A stretch of DNA of 64,000 bases from Casuarius casuarius (taxonomy: Eukaryota; Chordata; Aves; Casuariiformes; Casuariidae): assembly GCA_003342895.1 (NCBI GenBank), contig PTFA01000028.1, positions 4,548,433-4,612,432 on the forward strand. Direction: 5' to 3'. The notes under the pieces are model-generated. The model made no database searches and was not told where the DNA came from. It saw nothing but the letters and a program-made list of their open reading frames with translations. The translations under genes and the position numbers were made by a program. Shown here in pieces: positions 12,401 to 23,300 of the stretch (within the stretch, counting starts at the first letter, position 1; every line of letters starts with the position of its first letter).

Positions 12401-15400
12401 GCATGAAGAAGTGTTTTCTTTTGGTATGTGTGTCTGTGTAATAATGTTAGAACAAAATTTCTGTCCCTCTTAATGTTTAAAAATATTGTTACATTATTGT
12501 TTAATTAAATTCAGTCCTGTGTTCTTCCTTTTAGTTTGCCCAGCACTTAGCAAAGAAGAGAGAGAGTTAGTCAGAAGAAAAGCATTAAAACAAATACGGG
12601 TAAAATATGGTTTACAGGTGAGTTTACAGTGAATGTTGATTAAGCGTTTGAAGTCTACACCCACTCTGTGATTCCTATTTTAAGCCATGGGCTTGAGTGA
12701 ATTAGCAGATTTTTCAAAAAGCTTGAGCCTGATGGTTTAATGCATACTTGTCTCTTGTATACTAACTAAACTAGTCATTATTTATAAACACCTAAAGAGA
12801 GAGATGATGATAACAGGACATGGAAGATCTGTTAAAATTTTAAGAAAAGATCACCTGTTTCAATGTATACAAGATTCTCATCCTTTTGCTGTTAATATTT
12901 CTTTGGACATTGTATTTTTCTTTCTGCAATTAATGCACTGCAACTTAGTGCAAACTTTATTTGGAAAGGGAAAAAATGATGGAAGAGAGCTTTTGTTTTT
13001 GCCATATGAATGTACAGGCAATATGGTGTGCAAGTATGCAAGTTACTTGTTTTAGAGACGATTTTTTTTAGCTGCAGAGTTGCATCTAGCAGTTGTAATA
13101 ATTATTCATGAAGAAAAAGCCATCATTTTTCTCAAATTCTTCAGCTACTGAAATCACATTGATACAAAATGCATGAAGTGCTTTAGTTCTGTCACCTATT
13201 CTGAAGAAACAGGTGCTGAGAGACAGGCTATGTGTTAAAAGTCTCGTGGAATTTTCAGTGGCTTATCAATATGATTTTGTGCTTAATATGAGGAGATTTT
13301 TTCTTCATACAAAGAGAAGATTCAAGAGAATCTATTAATTTATAGTCTGAAATTGATGAATTTGGCAATATTACATTATTATGTTGTGATGGCAATAACA
13401 AACTACTGAATGAGAACTCTGCAGTGTTGGTACAATATTTAGAATTAATAAAATAGGACGAAGCTGCTTCACTTACGGGGGAGGAAGGAATCAAGTTATC
13501 ATAAAAGAGACTTTAAAGCCAGCCATCTTTGCCCTGATGGAATTTCTTCTGTTCATAAAGAACACAGAGTATGAAGACAACAAAGCAGTGAAGAATCCAA
13601 AGTACAAAGACAGAGCAGGAAAACGCAGAGAGACTATTGGAAGTGAAGGAACTTTCCAGAGAGATGACACTCCAGCTTCTGTCCATATGTAAGTATGTAA
13701 AAATCTTCTGTGTCCTTTGATGGTGAATTTTTAAAAATGGTGTACAGTAAGTATTAATGGATAGTTTGTTACATTGTGAATTATATGAGCATAATGAGTT
13801 AGTAGAGCTGAAAGATAGTAAGTTGTTGTTCTTGTTTTCCAATTCAGATACTATTAACAACTCCACACCTTCCATACAGAACTTCTAACTTGACATGAGG
13901 AGTGCTTAAGATGACTTTCTTACCAACTCAAAAAATAAGGAACTCGCTGCATGCACCACTGGCATCTGCAACAACCTCAGTTTCTATTTTTCTGTCCAGT
14001 CCCAGTAACACTACACATGCAAACTCTTCATCTGAATAGTTCTTCATTTCCAATATCCAGCCTATCACAGGAGTTGAATTTACACATCTCTTATTGGAAA
14101 CTTACTTTAATATTCCTGTTTAACTATTCCTTTGCATCTGTACTTTTTTTAAGGAACGTTGACTTGTAGATCTAACTAATTTGTAAGTTAGTAAAAATGA
14201 GGATTAGGATGATTTGGTGGTGAGGTACTTACTGCCTTTTCACTGTGCAGTGGATTCCCACCCACCCACACTGTATTTTGTAATTCCTAAAGTAACCAGG
14301 TAGTTCAGCGTGGTTTTAAGAAGTCAGTAAAAAAAAGTCTTGGAATAGTAGACCAAAGTACTAAAGATATACATGGGGAACTTGCAACAGGTGGCACTAT
14401 GGTCTTCTGGATAGTTCTTGATGCAAGTAGGAACAGCAGAGCCGTAGCTGATTGCTGATTTTTAGCACAGTGGATGCATGTGCATTTCTCTTGTCTTGTA
14501 TTTGAAAACAGTATATGCTTTGTTTTAACTCTTGCTTATCAGTTATCTTATACTTTCTTTAAAGTGAAATCAGCAACAGCAACAAAGGACATAAAATGTT
14601 GGAGAAGATGGGATGGAAGAAAGGGGAAGGCCTGGGCAAGGATGGCGGTGGTATGAAGGATCCGGTAGGTCTGTTTTTTGCTTGGAACACAAAAACTGAA
14701 ATGCGTTTGCGATGAGTGATGTTCTATTGCAAACCATGATTCACTTCAAAATCATCAGTAGTAAGGAATAATCTCAGTAGTACTGACTAATCTCAAATCA
14801 TTCTTAACTTCAATTAGATTTTGTGAAAGTTCTCAATGATTACATCACTCCAGTGGAAAATGCCAGTAATGTTTTTGTTATAAAACCAAGCAAAGGAAGA
14901 CAGACAACTTCTAGCCATGTGAATAATCTCGTGTTTGAATACAAAGTCTGGAGGAAGACTGAAATCGCTTTAAGTGATGTGAATTCATTTTAAGATGGGC
15001 CATAGTAAAGCCCTTCACTTTTAGAGAAGGATGTAGCACAAAATTCAAACTAGTTGACAAGCGATGAGAGTGAGAAGCTGTCTATAAGTCACTTGTAGCC
15101 TCCAAGGTCTAGGCTGCTGTGGCAGTCATCTTAGCCCCTTTTCTGTCACGAGAGCCATGTGTTGTATTTTGGCAGCTGCGCTACTCAGAGCCACGCTTTG
15201 CTTTGTGTTGCCAAACTGTGCCCCTCGCCGGGCTTATATGCTATTTACTGCACTCAATGAGGAGTATTTCACGGGTTAGTAAGTGGTAGATGACATCATT
15301 CAGCACTTCAAATTGCAATTTTAAAGATGGTAAGTGGTTCAACAGTGGTTAAAACAAGTGATTGTTTAAATAGTACTTTAGATGTCAGTCCATGATCTGG

Positions 15401-15724
15401 GTTTATTACCGTTAGAACCTTAAATATAGGTGTTTGGGAAGGGGGATTAGTATTATAAAACATGATTTAAAGTATTTAAAACATCTAACTTACATTAAAA
15501 ATTGCTGTGACTGTATTTGACAGATCCACCTTCAGTTACATAAGATGCATGCAGGTTTGGGTACAAGTAGACCAGCCTCAATCGAAGATGTTCAGATCAT
15601 CCAGAGCAAGAATAAAAAGAACTGGGATAAAGCAAGAGAAAGGTTTGCTGAAAACTTCCAAGAGGCTAAAACACAAAAGGATACACCTAAGGTTACGCCT
15701 TGGGTTAGAGGGACTGCAGAATAA
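6136..15724 (+). CDS. AGGF1: AGGF1, 3' nine coding exons (angiogenic factor with G-patch and FHA domains 1)
   Basis: Exons joined: 6136-6487, 8019-8130, 9404-9455, 11670-11771, 12124-12289, 12535-12617, 13561-13688, 14565-14664, 15524-15724. All introns are GT-AG, phases agree at every junction, and the total is 1296 bases (431 codons plus TAA). Seen in order: an acidic Ser/Glu-rich stretch ending in SEPEEGEI; an FHA domain with ATIGR, VDQGSQNGT and HGDEVKIGE; a basic linker ending VKYGLQ; a G-patch (LEKMGWKKGEGLGKDGGG); and a C-terminal tail. From family knowledge, AGGF1 is a nuclear and secreted protein linked to angiogenesis and vascular development; FHA domains bind phosphothreonine and G-patches occur in RNA-processing proteins that work with DEAH helicases. 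The 5' exons (coiled coil, OCRE-like Tyr repeats) must lie left of the window. The order FHA then G-patch and near-identity to vertebrate AGGF1 leave little doubt. Confidence 0.96.
6488..8018 (+). other. AGGF1: AGGF1 intron
   Basis: AT-rich intron with no exon recognised. It contains an AATAAA at 6572-6577 shortly after a read-through stop codon (see findings). Confidence 0.85.
8019..8130 (+). CDS. AGGF1: AGGF1 exon: start of FHA domain
   Basis: The acceptor is a T-rich tract ending TTACAG at 8018; the donor GTAAAA begins at 8131. The product starts DEEKIWPPCIRVIVIRS and ends TAVKPATIG plus two bases of Arg. WPPCIRV is the first beta strand of the FHA fold. The split Gly-Arg at the 3' edge is the conserved GR of FHA domains. 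Confidence 0.95.
8131..9403 (+). other. AGGF1: AGGF1 intron
   Basis: No coding signal seen. It contains an A-rich tract at about 8668-8697. Confidence 0.85.
9404..9455 (+). CDS. AGGF1: AGGF1 micro-exon (52 bases) inside FHA domain
   Basis: The acceptor is CTTTCCAG at 9403 and the donor GTAACT starts at 9456. It completes the split Arg codon and then gives 17 codons, EKDVGHTLQIPEVGVSK. The Ser-Lys at the end, followed by FHAE in the next exon, is the FHA phosphopeptide-binding S-x(n)-H surface. This exon is easily missed because it is so short. Confidence 0.94.
9456..11669 (+). other. AGGF1: AGGF1 intron
   Basis: The longest complete AGGF1 intron here (2.2 kb). There is a short MIR-like patch in minus orientation near 10455-10500 (TTGCAGATGAAGATTC, then GGAAGTTAAATGACAC). 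Nothing else is recognised. Confidence 0.8.
11670..11771 (+). CDS. AGGF1: AGGF1 exon: FHA core (N-G-T motif)
   Basis: The acceptor is ATTTATTAG at 11669 and the donor GTGAGT starts at 11772. It gives 34 codons in phase 0. It contains FHAEVYFDHD and VDQGSQNGTVVNG: the conserved His and the Asn-Gly-Thr loop that contact phosphothreonine in FHA domains. Confidence 0.96.
12124..12289 (+). CDS. AGGF1: AGGF1 exon: end of FHA domain
   Basis: The acceptor is TACTGTAG at 12123 and the donor GTTAGT starts at 12290. It gives 55 codons plus one base. HGDEVKIGETVLSFHIHPG is the last FHA strand pair. SDTCDGCEPGQV carries a CxxC pair also present in vertebrate AGGF1, and a basic stretch (HLRLDRKKE) follows. 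Confidence 0.95.
12535..12617 (+). CDS. AGGF1: AGGF1 exon: basic linker
   Basis: The acceptor is CTTTTAG at 12534 and the donor GTGAGT starts at 12618. It reads VCPALSKEERELVRRKALKQ and then IRVKYGLQ. The charged sequence with heptad-like spacing suggests a helix between FHA and G-patch. Confidence 0.93.
12618..13560 (+). other. AGGF1: AGGF1 intron
   Basis: AT-rich and without a recognised element. Open frames in it have no splice or homology support. Confidence 0.8.
13561..13688 (+). CDS. AGGF1: AGGF1 exon: conserved segment before G-patch
   Basis: The acceptor is TTCATAAAG at 13560, with a pyrimidine-rich stretch upstream. The donor GTAAGT starts at 13689. It starts NTEYEDNKAVKNPKYKDRAG and includes GSEGTFQRDDTPASVH, a block nearly invariant in vertebrate AGGF1. 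Confidence 0.95.
13689..14564 (+). other. AGGF1: AGGF1 intron
   Basis: No recognised feature. Confidence 0.8.
14565..14664 (+). CDS. AGGF1: AGGF1 exon: G-patch
   Basis: The acceptor is CTTTAAAG at 14564 and the donor GTAGGT starts at 14665. It encodes EISNSNKGHKMLEKMGW, then KKGEGLGKDGGGMKDP. The glycine spacing and the aromatic after MG match the G-patch consensus (GxxhhxxxGaxxGxGLG). Confidence 0.96.
14665..15523 (+). other. AGGF1: AGGF1 last intron
   Basis: No recognised feature. A slightly GC-richer stretch lies at 15100-15240. Confidence 0.8.
15524..15724 (+). CDS. AGGF1: AGGF1 terminal coding exon
   Basis: The acceptor is GTATTTGACAG at 15523. It encodes 66 residues starting IHLQLHKMHAGLGTS, then KNKKNWDKARERF, and ending TPWVRGTAE before TAA at 15722-15724. 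HAGLG is the last conserved glycine region downstream of the G-patch. The stop codon lies inside an AATAAA hexamer (15720-15725). Confidence 0.95.
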   Translation: MHLQLHKMHAGLGTSRPASIEDVQIIQSKNKKNWDKARERFAENFQEAKTQKDTPKVTPWVRGTAE

Positions 15725-16650
15725 AAGTGATTGGTCCCACAGCAGGGTAATTCCTGTGTGTAAATAGTTGGGAGAGAATTTATTTTTATTCTTTTTTTTT
15801 CTTTTGCTAAAGCAGAAGTTTGGTGATATGTAACATACCGTTGTGAAAAAACTCTTCAGGATTAACTCTAGTATGTTCATTGGTTGTTTTCTGTAGTCTT
15901 CACGCTTTTATAAAATCACATTTTTAACAGGAAATGAATGAAATTTAGAGGGATACTCAAATGTAAGTACCAGAGAGTGATACTATCACGAGCAGGAATT
16001 TTCTTCAATTGTGTTTTTAACACATTACTTCATGGAAAGTCAAACAAAACATCTGTTACATTTAAACTTAAAAAGAATACCCTTAACTTTGGAGCAGTTG
16101 TTTGAAAGCAATCTGAAGCAAAAAAACAAAAACCAAAAACCAAAAATCTCACCCAAAGCCGACTTACAGAATAGCGCAAGAGCTTCATACTGCCTCTTTG
16201 TGTGTGTGGAATGCTGAACAAGAACACACCAGTAACAGTCAAATGCTTCAGCCTACCTTCAGAGAAAACAAATCTGGTATTTCTAATGATCTATCACTAG
16301 TGTTTATAGTAACAAATACTGTACTCCATGAAGTAAATTACCAGCATTGGTGAAGAAAAATGTTCAGAGGACAGCTTGTAGCAAAATTTCTTCTGTGAAG
16401 AACCTGCTTGAGACTTGTTTAGTAAATCTGTATCATACCTTTAAGAGGAGGTATGTTGAGAGAACTGCTGTCTGTGTGCATTATTTATTGATTTCTTGTT
16501 CTGATGCATCCATTGCTGGCAATGGAGTTTATGCCAGGAAAAAAGAACCAACCAACCAGATTTTCAGTGGGAAAGGATTGCCAAACTGAAGCTAAAAGCT
16601 TGGTATTTATTAAATGTGCCTAAACAGAATAAATTATTATCAATTTAAGC
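15725..16650 (+). other. AGGF1: AGGF1 3' untranslated region
   Basis: AT-rich and without a convincing reading frame. The likely end is about 15-25 bases after the AATAAA at 16628-16633. A second AATAAA at 15720-15725 overlaps the stop codon and would give almost no 3'UTR. The UTR limits are inferred from these signals only. Confidence 0.6.
16628..16633 (+). terminator. AGGF1: AGGF1 polyadenylation signal (AATAAA)
   Basis: Canonical hexamer about 0.9 kb after the stop codon, with a T- and GT-containing stretch downstream. It is the best candidate for the transcript end. Confidence 0.55.
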
Positions 16651-19050
16651 AGTGTGCTTCTTGATACTATCTTGTGCATACGCTGGATATGAGTGTTCTT
16701 GTAAAATAAGAAAACTTAATCCAGTTTTAGTCAAGTTACAATTCTGATACTTGTCAAAGTAAACAGTAGTCTGACCATCGTACTGTATCATGCAGGCAAC
16801 TGTCAACTAGTTCTTAGTGAAACTGAGACAGGTTGCTAGGTGTTTATCTTAATATCTTCAGACTCATATACCGTAAAGAGAAATGTTCAAGCTATGCTAT
16901 TTAAATCATGAGAGCACACTTTTTTTTAGCAACCTGAAGTACACCTTACTTCAGCAGTGTACAGCTGGAGGTGTGGCTGGGAGTGGTCTGAATGCCTGCA
17001 GCAGTATTGGTTAATTCCATTAAAATCAGTTTGCCATTTGCCTTTGTAAGCAGTTATCTTTTCACTGTTATAGCTGTAGTTATGAACTGCTGGCTTACTT
17101 TGCCATTACACTCCTTCATATTGACAACTTCAAATTTTTCAAAGGCTATGTATTTGTAGCTGAGAGTAAGTATATTCTTTATGAAGGAGTTCTATAGTAT
17201 GTTTAGTTCCCTAGGTACATAAAAAGGCTCTGTTATTAGGAAAAAAGAAAGTGCAAGTTAAAGGAATGGTTTTACTCAAAAATTCTTAGAAAGTGTGTTC
17301 ATAGAGGTCTACTGAACATTAATGATCTTGATACTAAATCAAACTATAAATTTTATTCTAAAGTGACAGAAAGACATCCTGTACATAGAGTAGTAACCTT
17401 AGTTTCTCCTCTCCCCCCCCGTTATTAGTTACAGCTCTTTTTTTAAAAAAAAAAAAAAAAAAAGACAATCACTGGTTTACTAGTGCCAAAGGAAGAACCT
17501 TGAAAGGATTTAACTGAATTTAACAGAGTTTGCATTTCACAAAGTTTTTGAAGTAAGACAACATTTTTTTTTTTTTCCTTTTGAGAAGCCTGGTCTGTAA
17601 GAAGCTCATGCAGTCAAGCACTGAGAGCCTGTTTTCAGTACTGTAGCTTCCTCTTTCTGCAAACAGGTTCCATATATAGGGCTGAAGCTTAGACTCAGTT
17701 TAGCGTTCACACGACAGATCCCAGTATGTCTTGACGCAGCCTGGTAAAGTGAAGAAAGCGATGTCATGAATATGCACCATTGTTACCAAAACAACTAGAA
17801 GTAAGGTCTGACTAATCCATTCTTATCAAGCTGTTGCCTCCCTGTACTGAGTAGGAGGCCTTTTTGTGAGCTAAATGAGGCTTTTGGCTCCCTACATTAG
17901 TGACCCCTTAAGTGGTAAGTTTAAGTACCAATGAGTTAAGGTGCAAGTCTTATGTGCAAATGCAGTACTGTTTTCCCTCAAGTCAGGAGGGGAACATGAG
18001 CTGCCATTGCACTACTATAATTTTGGAGGCTATAACCAGTAAGATACAGCATAAAGTATAACTGTCTTACCTTCTCAGTCCTCCAACCATCTATTGTCAT
18101 CTTTTTCAAATTCATACTACTTAATATTTATTACTTACAGACAAAATTGCTTATCTATACATTCACAGTAAAAAGTTTTAGTAGTTTATGTATAATGTTA
18201 GTGAATATATATATAATCTTAAAGCTATGGAGAATAACATGACATCAGTTTTATATAAACAATTTTCTGTACTCGTAAAAGTGAATTTTGCAAAGCACCA
18301 AATTGCCAAACATATTTCTGAAATTTAAAACAAAAACTAAGAAGAGCAGGTACATTCACACCTTCAGTGCTGAATGCCCAAGCAGGCAAGTAAAACAAAC
18401 AGCACATTCATCATGCTCTGAAAGCCACTGGACTAAACCCCCACTATTCCACCAAAGGCTCTGAACTATTGTAGATACACAAAATATTTTTCCAAAACAT
18501 ACCATCCTTGAAACTGGAGTTTCTGTTCCAGCAAGAAGCAGCTCTTTGCTCCTGCAACTGGTTGTGTGAAATGTACCGAACACAGGCTTTCAGCCAGCGG
18601 GTAACAAAACCATGTCAGTGGGAAGAGACATCAAAAACAGCATCCTATTATGAACAAGCTACATTTAAGATCACATTTGTGTACCACTTTTTCTGATTTA
18701 CACAAATTTTTCTATAGTTTTGCATATCTTTATGTGACAAGGAATGTATGTTTCTTTCCCATCCAGTTAAAAATCATCATTTCTTTGGAAATCAGAGGGA
18801 TAGGGGCAGCAGAGCAAACCTGTCATCTTCAGAGTCTGGCAAAGCAATTACATAGACACCCAAACAACAGTCCTGGTTTATAACAGTATCCTAAGGAATT
18901 GGGAGTTACCATCTCATGTACAGTGAGTGTCTGTGTAGCATCAGCTTCTAATGCTGCATTGCCTTCACCCTCTCTGCCCATTTTATATACATTTTATATA
19001 GAGAGACACTTTTTTTAATCTGACAATACCTCTGTTCATAAACATACCTG
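16651..19050. other. Intergenic region after AGGF1
   Basis: AT-rich, with a poly-T/poly-A junction near 17430-17462. A minus-strand open frame around 18440-18600 is exon-like but unassigned (see findings). No known gene is recognised. Confidence 0.5.
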
Positions 19051-19059
19051 TGCACTTGC

Positions 19060-20330
19060 TTACGTGGAGCAGCTCGCATTCATCTTGGTGCAGCCCTGCA
19101 GCATAACGGGGCGCCCTCACCGAGCACCTGGTCGGGTGGAGGCGTAGCTGGGCGTCTCGGCGCTGCAGGCGGGACATGTCGTGTCGCTGCCGCTGCTGCC
19201 GCTGCTTCTCAAGTGTGTTGGTTAAGGCAGGGAAAGAAATAGGAAAGTTAAATAGCAAGCAGGACAAGCACACGGTTAAAAGATGCCTGGGAGCAAACGC
19301 AGGCAAGCGCCTATCCTGAACGAAAGCTTGGGGTCTGATCGGCCCTGCTGCGCCGCTTTGACGGCTCCGCTTGGCCCGTCGGGGAGCAGCCGCGGGCGGC
19401 CCGGGGNNNNNNNNNNNNNNNNNNNNNNNNNNNNNNNNNNNNNNNNNNNNNNNNNNNNNNNNNNNNNNNNNNNNNNNNNNNNNNNNNNNNNNNNNNNNNN
19501 NNNNNNNNNNNNNNNNNNNNNNNNNNNNNNNNNNNNNNNNNNNNNNNNNNNNNNNNNNNNNNNCCGCCCCCGCCGCCGCGGGCGGCCTCTACCTGCCCGG
19601 CGGGGCCCGCCGCCATCTTGTCTCGCCTCGACGGCAGGCGGCGGGGCCGAGGGAGGAGCGCCGCGGCCGGCGCTCGGCACCTCCGTCTCAGACTTCACCT
19701 CTTCCTCCTCCTCCTCTTCCCTCCCCGCCGCGGCCGCTGCTGTGTGCGCTGCGGCAGGGCAGCGGGGCCGGGCCCGGCCTCTAGGCGGTAGAAACGGCCG
19801 GGCTGCGGGAGCCGGCGTGGCTGTGCTGCCGGGCCGGGAGCAGCTGCGAGCGGGGGCAGCCGCGGGCTGGCCGAGACGCCGGGCGCGGCCTGGCCACAGC
19901 CAGCAACCCTGGCGGCAGCCCCGCGCCGGGCTCCCACCCTCCGCCGGGGTAGAAGCCTCGCGTGGGGACAGGCTTGGTGCGGCTCCCGCGGCCAGGCCTC
20001 GTTTGTCACTTCTGTTAACCTCAGTTGGTCGGTTTGCGTGGTGCGACTGGCCCTGCCTGCGTCCGGGGCAGCTTTTGCAGTTTTTTGTGAGCCCTCGCCC
20101 TGGCCCAGCCGTGCCCCTGGGCGCAGGACTCTGAAGGAGATCCTGGTGGGAGCAGCGAGAGGTGGCCGGGGACCGGGAGAGGAGGGGGAGGCTGGCGGAG
20201 GGAGCAGGAGCGACCCAGGGCTCCCTGTTGCCTCAGAGGCACCATGGCGTACAGGCTGGCTGCTCGCTCGCCAGGGCAGGGGGGTGCACGCGGTACCGCA
20301 CACTCATCACTGGGACTGCGCACCAGTTGG
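19060..20330. promoter_or_regulatory. CpG-rich island, candidate promoter
   Basis: There is an abrupt rise in G+C with dense CpG, GC boxes (GGGGCGG-type and inverse) and a 157-base assembly gap at 19407-19563. On the minus strand an ATG at 19616 sits in a strong start context (ACAAGATGG). The island is about 2.5 kb past the AGGF1 polyadenylation signal, so it is not the AGGF1 promoter. Human ZBED3 is on the minus strand between AGGF1 and PDE8B. By position this could be its promoter, but no BED-finger coding sequence was found to prove it. Confidence 0.55.
19407..19563. other. Assembly gap (157 N)
   Basis: A run of N inside GC-rich sequence. Any frame crossing it is not interpretable. Confidence 0.99.
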
Positions 20331-23300
20331 GATTTTATCCTGAGTTCCTAGTATGTGATGTTCTCCCGCTTGGCAGCTCCAAAGGAGCAGGATGAACAGG
20401 GAGCCCTTCACAGAATGGGGAGAGCATGATCAAAGGCCAAACAGCCACAAGATGAAACAGAACCCATAGATACTATTTAAAAAATACATCTAAATGACTT
20501 TTTGAACAGTTGGGACTAGAAATACAAGAAAAATGGCAGAGAGGAGCCAGCACAACTGGCTGAAGGAGCCGATGTAGAAGTAGCCTCAGCCTACTCATGG
20601 ACCAGCAGTATGTCAGTCCCACCAGATCATCTTGTCAAGAACTGACTCTTACCATGATGTTCCTTGCCCTGCTGTTGTAAATGTCTCAGCCTCCGTCTGC
20701 TCACCCTCCATGTTTCCTTTATCTTTTATATTCAGGCTGTAAGACAAGGGCAGGAATAGCCTCTAAAGTACCCAACACTGCTGACTTAGGCTTACTGTGA
20801 ATCAGAATTATAGTAGCAGTTCCTTAACTTCATTGGCAAACCACTAATCTGTGAGGAACTCACAGCTACCAGTTATCCTTGAGGCCTAGATTCATGACTC
20901 AGGAGAGGTTAGGATATCTGGAGAATAGCAAGCATGTGAAGAGTTTGAATGGTAAGTGTTAAATGAGAGTTTTGCAAAGTATATGAGTTACTCTTTAGTG
21001 TAAATGCCAACCTTTTGATTGGAAAGGCTAGAATGAAACTCACAGAGACAGCTTTCATCATATCCCCTCAAACCTTCCCTGAAGCAGTTGTGCTACCACA
21101 GAGGCAGATGTCGTCAGCCAACATCTCTTCCACCATGGCAGGTCCAGTGTTCCTCTGTACAGCATAACAAAGAAACAGTAAGTTTGAAAAAAAAGGAGTA
21201 CAGTTCACAATGCAGAAGTAAGTGGCACAGCACTGGGCCATTTTGACTTTTTGAAACATTGTCACATGCTTTATAATGAGCAGTTCTCCCTTGCCTGACA
21301 GCAACACCAGGAGTATAAACTGGTGTTACAGAACTTTTGCGCAGAGTTGAGCATAAATAGGGCACCCTATTCCTTGAATAATAGTTTGTAAGTGTGACAT
21401 TAGGTACGCTGATCCACCACAGAGGCAGTGACAGGGAAAATACTGCTGGTGTGTTTCTGAGGTATGTTTTATGTTTTTGGGGGGTAAGTGGGGGTGGGTG
21501 GGGGGTGTTGAGAGATCTGATCCTTGTGAACGAGTTGTTTTGGCATGACTGTTGTGAGAAAACAAGTTTTGGCTGAGTGAGTTACTCGATCATGAATGGT
21601 TGTAAGAGCATTCTGCTGAGGTCTGTATGATATGGAAATGATGACAGGGAAGCAACATAGATGGGATTCTTGTGTTGAAGTTGAGTGCAAGACAGTTGGG
21701 TGAATGAGGCCCCTGTCTGGCTTTTTAGGGCTTATTTAAGAACTTCATGGGAAGGAAAATGTAGTTGGGATGTTTTTGAAAAACATGAGTTTTCAGAGAC
21801 AGTTGTTCCATTTTTCATTTTATTATATAAATGCTTCTGCTTCATTTTAGGCTTCTTCTGTCTTTATAGCACAGAGACTTGACTTTGTAATGCTATGCAT
21901 CAGGAGGAAAATCGCAAGTTCTTTAAAAGAACTTCAGCCAGCACACGTCCTTAGTGTCAAATATTGGAGGTATTTAAAGGATAGCTTTTCTGGTGAATTT
22001 GAACTATCTGGGGTTTATTATGGATCAAGATATTCCATCTGTGTTTTGACTTGACTGAGAAATATATGTTAAAGATGAATGTGACTTTCAGCTTTATCTG
22101 CTTAACCACATATTCTGTACATGGGGCACCTTGTAGAGATACTGCCACTAGACTGAAATCTGAAATCCACACCTTACTTGTTCAAACTCTGGTTTACTTT
22201 GAGTTTTGCCACAGCAAGAACTGAGTGAAAACTGTATGTAGTTTTGCGCCTGTGATCTTTTGGGTAGCCATTGCTTGTTCTTACTGCAAAACCAAGGTTA
22301 GCCTTTTTCTTCTAAGACTGTATACTCGGAGATGTTCAGGGGAAAGTGGAACAGTTGCAAAAATATTTAAACAATTGTCTAGGAAATGTGATGCAAGTCT
22401 CTCCTGTTTCTCAGATGTCCTATGACCTGTATTCAGGAAAATGCTTACTTTCCCCTAGACACTGCTAACACCTGGCTGTGGTAATATTTGAATTCCCAGT
22501 ATTCACCATTAAAACTAATGAACTGTTGAAGCCTAGATAAATCATTTTAGTCATTACAAATAAAGATTAAGAAGGCTTAACTGAGTGTAAGGCTGATTTT
22601 AAAAATACTGCAGTGGATGCATTGTCAGGAGACCTTTAAGTTTAAGATTTCAGTACAGTTGAAGAGGCCTCCTGTAACACCTGGCAGTATTATTAATAGC
22701 TGCCACAATTGATTTAGATAAAGAATGCGTTTTCTTGGGGGATTTCAACTAATGAGTCATGTCATTTTGTTCACCTTAGTTTTTGTTGTTGTTGTTTTGC
22801 TTTGAAAGGAAGAAGTTTTTGTTATGCAGACGTGGGAAATATAGGCAGTGCTCAGAAAAGCAGCCCACAAATTCCAAATATAAGGACTGGAGCCTCCTCT
22901 GGGGTTGTCAACACATGCCAGATCACATCAACTAATGATCTGGACCCAGATACCTCTAGGGCAGTGTTAGTAAATAAATAATAGAGTGGATGTTGGTGCA
23001 CATATCTGTATACATATGCACATGCCCTGACTCTTAAGACCGGAGGAAAAATTAAAGTATTTATGCCTGGCATCAGAAGAACAACACAACCCCAAACTAA
23101 GAAATGTATCCCTCTTTCCCAGTACCATCCTCCTGCCAAATTGTGTATGTGGCACTACAGCAGTTAGCTAAGGAAAATCATTCTATTGTCATTCATTTAG
23201 GAGCCATGATATGTTTGTTCACCTAAATGAAGCATTTACCCCCTGCTTGTGTTCAGCATTTTGGATGACAGCTGAACTAATAGTTGGCATAATCATAGTG

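Noticed and set aside
19283..20134. 283-codon + strand frame over the 19.4 kb gap
   Set aside because: About a fifth of it is N and the rest is low-complexity GC-rich translation without a family match.
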